Of a DNA stretch of 64,000 nt, positions 36,767-44,847 are shown one piece after another. Source of the stretch: Johnsonella sp. Its GTDB lineage: Bacteria; Bacillota; Clostridia; Lachnospirales; Lachnospiraceae. The translations under genes and the position numbers were made by a program. The stretch covers positions 1-64,000 of the forward strand of contig JAUMWW010000007.1 of NCBI GenBank assembly GCA_030529445.1. The letters are read 5' to 3'. The notes under the pieces were generated by a model. It was given only the letters and a program-made list of their open reading frames with translations. It was not told where the DNA came from and made no database searches. Within the stretch, counting starts at the first letter, position 1, and every line of letters begins with the position of its first letter.

Positions 36767-36795
36767 TTGAGAATAGACAGAATACATTCTATAAT
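36767..36795 (+). promoter_or_regulatory. Promoter of the dehydratase/cyclodeaminase unit
   Basis: TTGAGA (36767-36772), 17 bases, TATAAT (36790-36795). Just upstream, at about 36740-36765, is AAAGCTTTAAAAAGCTT, an A/T-rich inverted repeat suited to LysR binding. The leader of about 145 bases contains a small hairpin TTCCGT/ACGGAA near 36880. The remaining intergenic sequence to the lysR start shows no further gene. Confidence 0.65.
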
Positions 36796-36945
36796 ACAGG
36801 ATAGATTTGCGAGCTTTATTCTTTGTTTTTGTTCAATACGGCGGCGATTTTTTATTTTCTCTGAAAACATCTTTTCCGTCAAAAACGGAATGGGAATATA
36901 TTTGTCACTATAACTATCATTCAAGATAAAGAGAGGAGATCAAAT

Positions 36946-38622
36946 ATGGGAAGAGAATACTGGAACGGCGCAGAAGCGGCTCATCGGCGGGTAATGATGA
37001 AAGCGGCGGGATACTCGGATGAAGATATCAGAAAAAAGCCTCATATCGGAGTCCCCAACTCCTATATGGCAGGGTCGCCCGGAACCGCCCATCTTCGTCA
37101 GGTCACGGAGGCGGTTAAGGAAGGAATCTGGACTGCGGGCGGAATCCCCGTAGAATTCGGCATTCCGGCAACATGCGGCAATGTCGCAAACGGAGCGGAT
37201 GAGCTCAAATACGAACAGGTCGGGCGCGATATCGTCGCCATGTCGATCGAATTCGTATCCCGCGTCCATAATTTTGATGCGATCTGCTGCGTTGCAAGCT
37301 GTGATCTCATCATCGCCGGCTGCTATCTTGCCGCATGCCGCTTGGAAATTCCGGCTATGGTTGTTACCGGAGGATCGATGCAGGCGGGTAATTACCGGGG
37401 CAAAACCGTTGTGGAGGCGGATCTTGATTCCGCAAGATTTTCGGGCGCATCCGAAGAGGAGCTCATGGAAATGGAGGACTGCGTCTGTCCCTCCTTCGGC
37501 GCCTGCCCCTCCATGGGTACCGCAAATACGATGCAGATGCTCGGAGAGGTTCTCAATCTCGTCCTTCCGGGCACCTCTACCATTCCGGCATCCGACAACG
37601 CGAGGATACGCGCGGCGAGAGCATCGGGAAAATACATGGTGGAGCTTGCCAGATCCGGCAGGACGCCGAAAGAAATCATCACCAGAGAGGTCCTTGAAAA
37701 CGCGATCATGTTTGATATGGCGGTGGCAGGCTCGACAAACGCCGTGCTTCACATCCTTTCTTATGCATATGAGCTGGGAATCGATCTCAGCCTTGCGGAT
37801 TTCGAAAAATATGCAAAGGAGATTTACTGTATCAATGCGGTCATTCCGAGCGGTCCCTATACCGTCGTCGATTTCCATTATGCCGGAGGCGTAAAAAACG
37901 TAATGAAAATGCTTGAGAAAAAGCTTCATACGGATGCTCCGACCATATACGGAAATACATGGAAGGATATCCTTTCGGGGGTAAGGGCACAAGAAAACGA
38001 AGTCATCCACAGCTTGGAAAATCCCGTCGCCAAGGAACCCGGACTGAAGATCCTGCGCGGCAATATCTCTCCCGCGGGAGCCATCGTACGGCCGACCGCG
38101 GTATTTGAAGAGGTGAAATACATCAAGGGCAGGGCAAAGGTATTTGACGGAGATCAGCAGGCATATGAAGCCGTTATCGCCGGAACAATCACTGCCGGTG
38201 ATATCATCGTGGTTCGTTATGAGGGCTGCAAGGGCGCTCCCGGAATGAAGGAGCTCATGCTCAGCATCGATGCGATGATCGGGCTCGGTCTTGATAAGAG
38301 CGTCGGGCTGATTACGGATGCAAGATTTTCGGGCTTTAATTACGGCGCCATCGTCGGTCATATTTCTCCGGAAGCATTTGACGGCGGAGTGATCGCATTG
38401 ATTGAAAATGGAGATGAAATAGAGATGGATATCGCCGGAGGAAGCCTCAATCTTCTCGTATCCGAAGAAGAGCTTGCCCGGAGGAAAAAGAGCTGGGTCT
38501 GCCCTCCGCTCAAGCAGCAGAAAGGCGTACTCAATATCTACGCCAAAATGTGCCGTCCCGCGGAAGAGGGCGGAGCCATGCAGCCTTGGGATCTGAACGC
38601 GCAGTACAGACCGAAAGAATAA
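36946..38622 (+). CDS. IlvD/Edd family dehydratase-like protein with atypical metal site
   Basis: A 558-residue member of the dihydroxy-acid/phosphogluconate dehydratase family. Fe-S cysteines are plausible at C119 (VASCDLIIAG) and C187 (FGACPSMGTANTM), with C77 (PATCGNVANG) extra. The C-terminal swivel domain has ARFSGFNYGAIVGHISPEA and YEGCKGAPGMKEL. In classical family members the motif is CDK, where the Lys is carbamylated and binds Mg, and an Asp lies in D(D/N)GIxxGH; here these are CDL (residue 121 Leu) and TCGN. So substrate or chemistry may differ from known dehydratases. RBS AGAGAGGAG precedes the ATG. It is followed after 30 bases by the 38653 gene. Confidence 0.8.
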   Translation: MGREYWNGAEAAHRRVMMKAAGYSDEDIRKKPHIGVPNSYMAGSPGTAHLRQVTEAVKEGIWTAGGIPVEFGIPATCGNVANGADELKYEQVGRDIVAMSIEFVSRVHNFDAICCVASCDLIIAGCYLAACRLEIPAMVVTGGSMQAGNYRGKTVVEADLDSARFSGASEEELMEMEDCVCPSFGACPSMGTANTMQMLGEVLNLVLPGTSTIPASDNARIRAARASGKYMVELARSGRTPKEIITREVLENAIMFDMAVAGSTNAVLHILSYAYELGIDLSLADFEKYAKEIYCINAVIPSGPYTVVDFHYAGGVKNVMKMLEKKLHTDAPTIYGNTWKDILSGVRAQENEVIHSLENPVAKEPGLKILRGNISPAGAIVRPTAVFEEVKYIKGRAKVFDGDQQAYEAVIAGTITAGDIIVVRYEGCKGAPGMKELMLSIDAMIGLGLDKSVGLITDARFSGFNYGAIVGHISPEAFDGGVIALIENGDEIEMDIAGGSLNLLVSEEELARRKKSWVCPPLKQQKGVLNIYAKMCRPAEEGGAMQPWDLNAQYRPKE

Positions 38623-38652
38623 AATACAATACCTGACAGGGAGGTCATCAAA

Positions 38653-39639
38653 ATGTTATTATTGTCCAGAGAAGACATCAAAAAAGTATTTACCATGAGG
38701 GATGCGATTTCCGCGGTTAAGCAGGCTTTTGTCCTTGTCGCGGAAAATAAATGCGTCGTTCCTCTTCGAACCAATATTCAGGCGCCGAAATATGAGGGAT
38801 GCTTCCTCTTTATGCCCGCATATGTCGAGGAAATGGACAGCGCTTCTTTAAAAATCATCAATATCTTTCCTCATAATATTGACCGGGGCATCCCCTCCGC
38901 TCCCGCACAGGTTTTGCTCATCGACGGCAAAACCGGACTGGTGCAGTCGGTGCTTGACGGAACCTATGTTACCCAGCTTCGTACCGGCGCTTCTTCCGGA
39001 GCGGCTTTTGAATTTCTTGCCAAAAAAGACTGTAAAACAGGCGCCTTAATCGGAACCGGCGGGCAGGCTCCCGCCCAGCTGGAAGCAATGCTTTGCGCAA
39101 GAGAGCTTGAAGAGGTGAGGGTATTTGACAGCAATGCCGAGCGCTGTACCGAGTTTGCGAAAAAGATGCAGGATGAACTCGCCTCCTACCGGACAAAAAT
39201 CCGTGCGGTCAGTTCTTCGGACGAGGCGATCGAGGAGGCGGATCTTCTGATTACGGTCACCCCCTCTTCCACCCCTGTTTTCGACGGAACAAAAATCAAA
39301 AAAGGAGCTACCATAAGCTGCGTCGGTTCCTATCAGCACCATATGCAGGAACTCGATCCCGCCGTACTGCCCAGAACCTCCAAAATTTATTTCGATTCCC
39401 GCTCCGCCGTGCTTTCGGAAGCCGGAGATATCCTGATTCCCTTAGAGAAAGGCATTATCAGCGAAAAGAATTTTACCGGAGATATCGGCGATGTCATCAG
39501 CAAAAAACTGGTCGGCAGAGAAAACGATGAGGAGATCATTGTTTACGAAACCGTCGGCGTAGCGGCTCAGGATCTCGTCACCGCAAAAATCATTTATGAT
39601 AAGGCGATTGCGGCAAAGATCGGACAGCAGTGGAATTAA
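38653..39639 (+). CDS. Ornithine cyclodeaminase / mu-crystallin family protein
   Basis: A 328-residue NAD(P)-dependent enzyme of the OCD/mu-crystallin family, which includes ornithine cyclodeaminase, ketimine reductases and amino-acid dehydrogenases. Active-site Lys in SASLKIINIFP, the substrate-binding TQLRTGASSGAA, and the Rossmann nucleotide loop LIGTGGQAPAQLEAM are visible. The Asp in DGTYVTQLRTGA is typical. It forms an operon with the upstream dehydratase-like gene, suggesting that the two enzymes act on one pathway: dehydration to a 2-keto acid and reductive amination, or the reverse. The exact substrate is unknown. Confidence 0.85.
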   Translation: MLLLSREDIKKVFTMRDAISAVKQAFVLVAENKCVVPLRTNIQAPKYEGCFLFMPAYVEEMDSASLKIINIFPHNIDRGIPSAPAQVLLIDGKTGLVQSVLDGTYVTQLRTGASSGAAFEFLAKKDCKTGALIGTGGQAPAQLEAMLCARELEEVRVFDSNAERCTEFAKKMQDELASYRTKIRAVSSSDEAIEEADLLITVTPSSTPVFDGTKIKKGATISCVGSYQHHMQELDPAVLPRTSKIYFDSRSAVLSEAGDILIPLEKGIISEKNFTGDIGDVISKKLVGRENDEEIIVYETVGVAAQDLVTAKIIYDKAIAAKIGQQWN

Positions 39640-39643
39640 AAAC

Positions 39644-39680
39644 AAAGCATGCACTCTCTCCTTTGGAGTGCATGCTTTTT
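39644..39680. terminator. Terminator after the cyclodeaminase-family gene
   Basis: AGCATGCACTC, loop, GAGTGCATGCT followed on the plus strand by TTTTTC. It is near-symmetric and may also end the converging 914-residue gene. Confidence 0.85.
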
Positions 39681-39699
39681 CTGATCGGCTCTTCCTTTC

Positions 39700-42444
39700 C
39701 TATGCGCTCGAGTCCCGCAGACCGGTCGGCATATTCATCCGCTCGCGCTTTGCCTTGCGAGCCTCTTCCAGATCATAAAGCTGCTCGTTTGCATAAAATC
39801 TGTCCATGCCCTTATGATAATAAATCTCGGTTTTTTGCACCTTATAGATTATATCGAGCTTATCTGCGATTTTACAGCCATATCTGTTTTTAAGCTCCTG
39901 CATCAGCTCATGAGCGCCGATGCTTTGATGCACTTGGATGCGCTTCGTTCCAAAAGACTTAATGGTAATATTTCTGCTTCCCTTATAGAGGATGATATTT
40001 CCGAACATCGTTCCGAAAGAAAATCTCGGGTCAAAGCTCAGGAGATTTGCATAAAACCAGTCGGAAAATCCGTGCTTGAAGATTTCCGCCGTAAAACCGT
40101 CCGATTTCAGCGATTGTATGCTGAAATAATCTTCCTCCTTGGCAAAATCGTATACCTTATCACAAAAATTCTCTATGCTTTTTCTTGTGATTCCGCGTTC
40201 CTCCAGACAATGAAACTGAATGACCCGATTCGGCTCGATCTCGATCAGCCTGAGATTTCTTTTCAGTTCCATCAGCTTTTGAGAAAATATCTGGATATAG
40301 GCAAAACGCTTTTTATAAATGCCGATATCCGTGATTTCCTCTTTCGTCAGCAAATCTTCAAAATAAGCCTCCAAAGAAGGATGGTTCCTAAAGACATACC
40401 TTGAAAGCACGGAAAATCCCATTGTCTTAAGATTATAGGGATTGATCTCTTCAATATCCGCATGCGGAAGCAGGGTCTGATAAAGCTTTCTCACCTCATC
40501 GATATAGTAAAAATCTTCCGAGAGGGCGGATTGCAGAATTTTCTTATTTTGATAGGAGATCGCTTTCTGGTTAATGGAGTAAATCCCCTGATGATAATAT
40601 TCGGCAAAGAGCTGAAGGTAATTGGTCATAATCGTGGCTCTGTCATATCCGTATTCTTCATGAATGAGATCCGCCAAATCCGCCTGGCTGATCGGAGCGT
40701 TATTTAACAGAAGATCCAGTATGGCGCTGTCACGATCGAAGTTTCCGAACTTGATATTGGGCATTCTTCCGCAGCAGAAATCATGATAGCTTCCTTCCGG
40801 TACCAGCTTCCTGAGCAGATTATGCAGCTCATACTGATCCCTGATATCATATTTTTTCATGATCTGCGGATAAAGCTTAATAAATTTCATCGTAGAAAAT
40901 TCGATGTTTTCATAGGATTCCAGGTTGAGGATATCCAAAAGCTCCGTATAATCCCTCGCATCGATATCATAATGGCGAATCTGCTCATTCTGTTTCCAAA
41001 GCAGGAAGCGCGCCTCCGAAAGCCGGTTTTTTCTCGTCCGGCAGACCATTTCCGTATAATATAAATCCTCGTCATAGGCAATTCCCTGCTCTTCTAAAAA
41101 TCGATTATATATTCTGCAAAACTCCTCGAAGGAAACATCCTCCGAACAGAATTTCCTGACCGCCAGCTCCTCGAGATCTCCCCTTCTCTTTTTTACCCAT
41201 ATGCCGTCCACATAGAGCTTATTGCGGTTCAGAAAGCCTTTGATCTTCTGTCTGATTCCGGCATCCAGATTTTCGCCGTCCTGCAATGCTTTTCGGATAT
41301 TCTCCCTCCCCCGTTTGATATCCATCAATTCAAAATAATTAAAAAGATAAGAAGACATCCCCAGCCATGCACCCGCTTCCTTCTTATCCAATGCATAGTT
41401 CTCATATAAATAGCGAAAATAATCTTCCTCGAACCAGGAAACCCCGCTTTCGTTATGGTAGCACCTGCGCAGCCTCTCCACATCTCTTTTGACCACCTGG
41501 CGCACCCTCTCCCTCGTCAGCCCCTGCTCCTGTGCAATCGACTCCAAGGTGATGCCATGAAGCCTTTTGCGAATAAAATCCCGGCTTCTTTCCCCGATGC
41601 CGGCGCAGCACTTTAAATATTCCTCAAACTTTTCATAGACTCTGTAATAAAGATTGTCGACACGACGCAATTCTCCCTCTGCAAGCATCTTTTCGATCAC
41701 CGATGCCAATCCTTCCTTCTTCATTTGCTTCGGCAATACGATGCTCTCCAGTATCTCCTCCCTTTCGAGTCCTTTGAACCCTATCCCCCGGTATATATCC
41801 AGAATCATTTTCCGAAGAGAAAATTCATCCCATAAATCCTCTTCTTTTCCGCTGCATACGGAAAGAATCCTTTCCTTGTTTTCGTCAATATAGCTGTCGA
41901 TCAGCGAAAGAATATTATCCGCCGTCGCCTCCCCCATCGCGGGAAAGCATTGCAACTGAGCTCTGGTCTTAAAAATAATCTCGCTTAAATAAAAACATCC
42001 ATTCTTAGCCAGCTGATTTTTTGCACGATTGGATAATTCCGTCTTCTCAAGCTCTCTGTCGTTGATCCTGACATACTCCAGAATTTTCTCATGAAATTGC
42101 GCCATACCGAGCATTTCGTATACGACATTCTTTTTCTTTTGATTGATCCGGGCATCCTCCGAGTTCGAATCCCGGCAAAGAAGAGCCTCGAGTTCCCGAA
42201 CAAAAACCGAAAAATCGGATTCTTCTTTCTTTCCGGCTTCCTTGGCTTCCTCCATCCGCTTATACTCGGCGATCTTTTGGAGAATTTCTTCAATCGACTT
42301 CTTGCCCAGATTGCGCACCTTATACAGTCTGTCCTCGGTAAATTTAAACATATCTCCCACTGTATACACTTTCATCCTATGCAGCGCATTCCATGATCTT
42401 CTGGAAAGCCCTATTCTGTCAATCGTCAGTGTTCTTATATTCAT
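39700..42444 (-). CDS. Large protein with RNA-polymerase alpha-CTD-like and sigma-region-4-like parts
   Basis: A 914-residue soluble protein. Residues 5-60 (LTIDRIGLSRRSWNALHR ... YKVRNLGKKSIEEIL) read as the helix-hairpin-helix alpha-CTD of RNA polymerase. Residues 134-186 (TELSNRAKNQLAKNG ... MGEATADNILSLI) give a second copy. Residues 296-326 (GITLESIAQEQGLTRERV RQVV) are a sigma region-4 helix-turn-helix, with a winged-helix-like stretch before it (ELRRVDNLYYRVYEKF) and another near residue 600. The remaining 500 residues are helical and unassigned. It could be a DNA- or polymerase-binding regulator; such giant solitary alpha-CTD proteins are known only as hypothetical in Clostridia as far as I can recall. 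RBS AAGGGA lies before ATG, within an 11-codon leader ORF. Confidence 0.75.
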   Translation of the reverse strand: MNIRTLTIDRIGLSRRSWNALHRMKVYTVGDMFKFTEDRLYKVRNLGKKSIEEILQKIAEYKRMEEAKEAGKKEESDFSVFVRELEALLCRDSNSEDARINQKKKNVVYEMLGMAQFHEKILEYVRINDRELEKTELSNRAKNQLAKNGCFYLSEIIFKTRAQLQCFPAMGEATADNILSLIDSYIDENKERILSVCSGKEEDLWDEFSLRKMILDIYRGIGFKGLEREEILESIVLPKQMKKEGLASVIEKMLAEGELRRVDNLYYRVYEKFEEYLKCCAGIGERSRDFIRKRLHGITLESIAQEQGLTRERVRQVVKRDVERLRRCYHNESGVSWFEEDYFRYLYENYALDKKEAGAWLGMSSYLFNYFELMDIKRGRENIRKALQDGENLDAGIRQKIKGFLNRNKLYVDGIWVKKRRGDLEELAVRKFCSEDVSFEEFCRIYNRFLEEQGIAYDEDLYYTEMVCRTRKNRLSEARFLLWKQNEQIRHYDIDARDYTELLDILNLESYENIEFSTMKFIKLYPQIMKKYDIRDQYELHNLLRKLVPEGSYHDFCCGRMPNIKFGNFDRDSAILDLLLNNAPISQADLADLIHEEYGYDRATIMTNYLQLFAEYYHQGIYSINQKAISYQNKKILQSALSEDFYYIDEVRKLYQTLLPHADIEEINPYNLKTMGFSVLSRYVFRNHPSLEAYFEDLLTKEEITDIGIYKKRFAYIQIFSQKLMELKRNLRLIEIEPNRVIQFHCLEERGITRKSIENFCDKVYDFAKEEDYFSIQSLKSDGFTAEIFKHGFSDWFYANLLSFDPRFSFGTMFGNIILYKGSRNITIKSFGTKRIQVHQSIGAHELMQELKNRYGCKIADKLDIIYKVQKTEIYYHKGMDRFYANEQLYDLEEARKAKRERMNMPTGLRDSSA

Positions 42445-42445
42445 C

Positions 42446-42481
42446 TCAGTCCCTTAGCTCTAATCTGTTTATCTTTACCAT
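42446..42481 (-). CDS. Eleven-codon leader ORF before the 914-residue gene
   Basis: Reads MVKINRLELRD and stops with TGA two bases before the ATG of the large protein. GGGGAGGAG is placed ideally before its ATG, stronger than the site for the large gene itself. Such a layout gives translational coupling: ribosomes finishing the leader re-start on the large gene. The peptide has no clear regulatory run of one amino acid. Confidence 0.4.
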   Translation of the reverse strand: MVKINRLELRD

Positions 42482-42507
42482 GAGCTCCTCCCCTGTTTCC
42501 GGATTTC

Positions 42508-42536
42508 AGTATAGCACTTTAACTAAATTTTATAAA
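42508..42536 (-). promoter_or_regulatory. Promoter of the 914-residue gene
   Basis: TTTATA (42531-42536), 17 bases, TATACT (42508-42513) on the minus strand; the -35 is weak. Confidence 0.4.
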
Positions 42537-42579
42537 GCAAAATTCTTTTTCTCCTTCTTAAAAACATGAGGAAAATCCC

Positions 42580-42607
42580 TTGACAAATGACACAGTGTCA
42601 TTATACT
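42580..42607 (+). promoter_or_regulatory. TetR-gene promoter with operator in the spacer
   Basis: TTGACA (42580-42585), 16 bases, TATACT (42602-42607). The spacer is almost entirely a palindrome, ATGACACAGTGTCAT (42587-42601), with 7-base arms. This is the standard site of a self-repressing TetR-family regulator. Confidence 0.85.
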
Positions 42608-42642
42608 GGTAATAGAATATCCGCGAAGAAAAAGGAGAAGGC

Positions 42643-43233
42643 ATGCCTAAAAGTACATTTCTTAATCTGAGTAAAGAAAAACGCCGGGCTGTCATCGACG
42701 CCCTGATCGATGAGTTTGAAGCCCGTCCCCTTCCCGAGGCGACCGTAGCCCATATCATCGAAAAGCTCGGGATCGCCCGGGGAAGCTTTTACCAATATTT
42801 TGAGAGTCTTACCGAAAGCTATTTCTATGTGCTGCAGCAGGAAATCATTGAAACGCATGCATTATTTCTGAAGCTTTATCAGGCAAATCATCGGGAACTC
42901 ATCAAAACTCTCGAGGACTACGGCTGCGCGCTTGCCGAAGAAATTTTTCAAAGCAGGCATTATGCGCTCTATAAAAACCGTTATCTTTATTGGACGGCTT
43001 CTCTTGAAAAAGAATGGCGCAATTATCTGCACAGGCATAGAGAAAGCCATCCCTTAGCAGAGGCGACGCACGGAGCACAAGAGATGTACGGATCGAATGA
43101 GATACAATTTGTCAAGGCGCTGATCCATAGCCTGATCCAGCGTCTCTTCTTAGAAGAATGGGATGCGGATACATTTTTAAAACACTATCGTCAATATATC
43201 CGATGGATTAAAGGAGGAATTTATCATGTTTAG
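42643..43233 (+). CDS. TetR/AcrR family transcriptional regulator
   Basis: A 196-residue repressor. The N-terminal HTH reads FLNLSKEKRRAVIDALIDEF, then ATVAHIIEKLGIARGSFYQYF, which is TetR-like. The C-terminal ligand domain is not assignable by eye. Its promoter contains a 15-base palindrome, so it likely controls itself and the membrane protein with which it overlaps by 8 bases. RBS AAAGGAGAAGG precedes ATG. Confidence 0.9.
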   Translation: MPKSTFLNLSKEKRRAVIDALIDEFEARPLPEATVAHIIEKLGIARGSFYQYFESLTESYFYVLQQEIIETHALFLKLYQANHRELIKTLEDYGCALAEEIFQSRHYALYKNRYLYWTASLEKEWRNYLHRHRESHPLAEATHGAQEMYGSNEIQFVKALIHSLIQRLFLEEWDADTFLKHYRQYIRWIKGGIYHV

Positions 43234-44281
43234 ACTAATGGAGGCTTTTTTTGATATTGCTTACCTCGGACTCATTGTCTCTCTCGGACTTCGCCTGCTG
43301 CTTGAGGAGAGAAAATCCGCAAAGCTCTTCGGATTTACGGCTCTTTTGCTCGGGCTCGGGGATGCTTTTCACCTCATCCCCCGCGTGATTTCGCAGCTCT
43401 CGCCCGGAGGCTTCGAGGCGCATACCGCGCTGCTTTCTTGGGGAGAATTTATTACGAGTATTACGATGAGCGTATTCTATCTTCTCTTCTATTTTTATTA
43501 TCGCAATCTGAGCAAAGATTACGATAAGAGAAAAGACTATTCGGTATATGCCCTCGTATTGATCCGCATCCTCCTGATCCTTCTCCCGCAAAACGCATGG
43601 GGGGCACAGGGAAGCTACCTCTTCGGATTGATCCGCAATATTCCCTTTGCTCTGCTCGGGCTCCTTCTGATTATCTGGACGGGAAGGCGAAGGAGGGTCG
43701 AGGGGCTTAAGTATACCTCCCCGCTTATCGCCGCCAGCTTTTTATTCTATCTTCCGGTCGTCATCGGATCGAGATTTTTTCCTCTCCTGGGCATCCTGAT
43801 GATCCCGAAAACAATAGCCTATGTGCTTCTTGTGGCAGTCGGCTACAGATATTTTATCGGCGGCTCTTCTCCCTTGGATCTTTTAAAGCTCTCCATCACT
43901 TTTTTATTTATGGGGCTTGCCGGTGGCGTGTTTTTCCGGGAATTTACCAAAATCTACGGATGGAACGAAAAAAGCAGATTGGCATTTATTCATCCCCATC
44001 TGCTCGTGCTCGGATTTTTATTTTTCCTCCTCCTCTATTTTATTCTGCGGGAGAAAGAAGAAAACCTGCTCTTTTTTCAAAAGCTCCTCCTCTATGTGAC
44101 GGGGCTGACATGGACCGTATCCGCGCTCATGGTTCGGGGAATCTACGAAATCCTCTCTCGCAAGGGCGGACTCTTTCCCGATGCGGCGCTCTCCGGAATG
44201 GCGGGAATCGGGCATATTTTGCTGGGTACGGGGCTGATTCTGGTTATGCTTCAAATTTTAAGGAGGGAAGCCCGGGCTTAG
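43226..44281 (+). CDS. Multi-pass membrane protein with C-terminal DUF2871 region
   Basis: A 351-residue protein with about ten hydrophobic segments. The C-terminal half has DUF2871 marks: GGVFFREFTKIYGW, FIHPHLLVLGFLFFLLLY, ALMVRGIYEILS and GMAGIGHILLG. Its N-terminal half (about 1-200) has a HLIPRVISQLSPGG stretch and five to six membrane segments. Conserved His and Arg in the second half suggest metal or heme binding, unproven. It overlaps the TetR gene start to end and likely forms its effector, such as export or detoxification. Confidence 0.7.
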   Translation: MFRLMEAFFDIAYLGLIVSLGLRLLLEERKSAKLFGFTALLLGLGDAFHLIPRVISQLSPGGFEAHTALLSWGEFITSITMSVFYLLFYFYYRNLSKDYDKRKDYSVYALVLIRILLILLPQNAWGAQGSYLFGLIRNIPFALLGLLLIIWTGRRRRVEGLKYTSPLIAASFLFYLPVVIGSRFFPLLGILMIPKTIAYVLLVAVGYRYFIGGSSPLDLLKLSITFLFMGLAGGVFFREFTKIYGWNEKSRLAFIHPHLLVLGFLFFLLLYFILREKEENLLFFQKLLLYVTGLTWTVSALMVRGIYEILSRKGGLFPDAALSGMAGIGHILLGTGLILVMLQILRREARA

Positions 44282-44298
44282 CCCCGGCTTCCCTCCTT
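44260..44298. repeat. Perfect 13-base-arm hairpin at convergent gene ends
   Basis: AAGGAGGGAAGCC (44260-44272) pairs with GGCTTCCCTCCTT (44286-44298), with GGGC/GCCC inside. It spans the stop codons of two converging genes that overlap by 4 bases. No T run follows, so its action may be as a bidirectional stabiliser or Rho-independent-like terminator of a special kind. The core resembles the hairpin at 7958-7982. Confidence 0.7.
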
Positions 44299-44754
44299 AC
44301 GCTTATCCGCTGCGATCAAAGGCGGATTTTTTTGTAAATGCCGCATTTTGGCATAGCTTCGCTCTCCCTTTTTCATCATCATCCGGCAATAGATATTTGC
44401 CCCGATAAAATAAAAGAATAAATCCAAAGGATCGCTCACCGCCTTCGGATTGATCAGAGGCGCAAAATACTCCCATACCAATCCCGCCGACATCGCCGTT
44501 AAGATCAGCAAAAAACAGGATCTAAGCTCCTCCTTTATCCAAATAAATATAAGCTGGCAATAGCTGAGAAAAAATAAGGGGCAGAGCAGATCATTGAAAT
44601 ACCATCTGAAAAATCTGTTCAGATCTCCTCTCGTGATGTTTTTCAATAGCGCATTATTGCACGCAAAGAGCGCAAGAACGATGCAGATGCAGAATATCTG
44701 CCTTTTCAACGCCTCTTTCTTTTCGAATATCCCCCCCTCTTCGCTCTTTCTCAT
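44278..44754 (-). CDS. Small multi-pass membrane protein
   Basis: A 158-residue protein with about four hydrophobic segments: residues 20-38, 50-72, 77-93 and 108-124. VWEYFAPLINPKAVSDPLDLFFYFIGANIYC is a distinctive region (quoted in two parts: VWEYFAPLINPKAVSD, PLDLFFYFIGANIYC) recalling the VanZ-like fold, but I cannot assign a family. A Lys/Arg-rich C terminus follows. It overlaps the 25-codon gene by 4 bases (ATGA), and the DUF2871 gene by 4 bases at the 3' end. Confidence 0.65.
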   Translation of the reverse strand: MRKSEEGGIFEKKEALKRQIFCICIVLALFACNNALLKNITRGDLNRFFRWYFNDLLCPLFFLSYCQLIFIWIKEELRSCFLLILTAMSAGLVWEYFAPLINPKAVSDPLDLFFYFIGANIYCRMMMKKGERSYAKMRHLQKNPPLIAADKRKEGSRG

Positions 44755-44828
44755 ACAAAGCAGAGAATCAGGATGACTGCGGCAATCAAGATGATTCCCA
44801 AAAGTATTTTTACTAAAGTGGCTCTCAT
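44751..44828 (-). CDS. Twenty-five-residue single-membrane-span peptide
   Basis: ATG at 44828, stop at 44751-44753. It begins MRATLVKILLG and continues as one uninterrupted hydrophobic helix of Ile, Leu, Ala and Val to the end. GGAAGGGAG lies about 10 bases before the ATG. Its stop overlaps the ATG of the next gene by four bases (ATGA), and it follows the DUF4230 gene by about 20 bases. The site, RBS and overlap support a real small membrane peptide; function unknown. Confidence 0.55.
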   Translation of the reverse strand: MRATLVKILLGIILIAAVILILCFV

Positions 44829-44847
44829 TTCGGCAATTCTCCCTTCC

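Noticed and set aside
36940-38361. Long open frame antisense to the IlvD-like gene (473 codons)
   Set aside because: It has low-complexity His/Arg/Ser-rich composition, no RBS, and lies fully over a well-supported gene; it is a codon-usage shadow.
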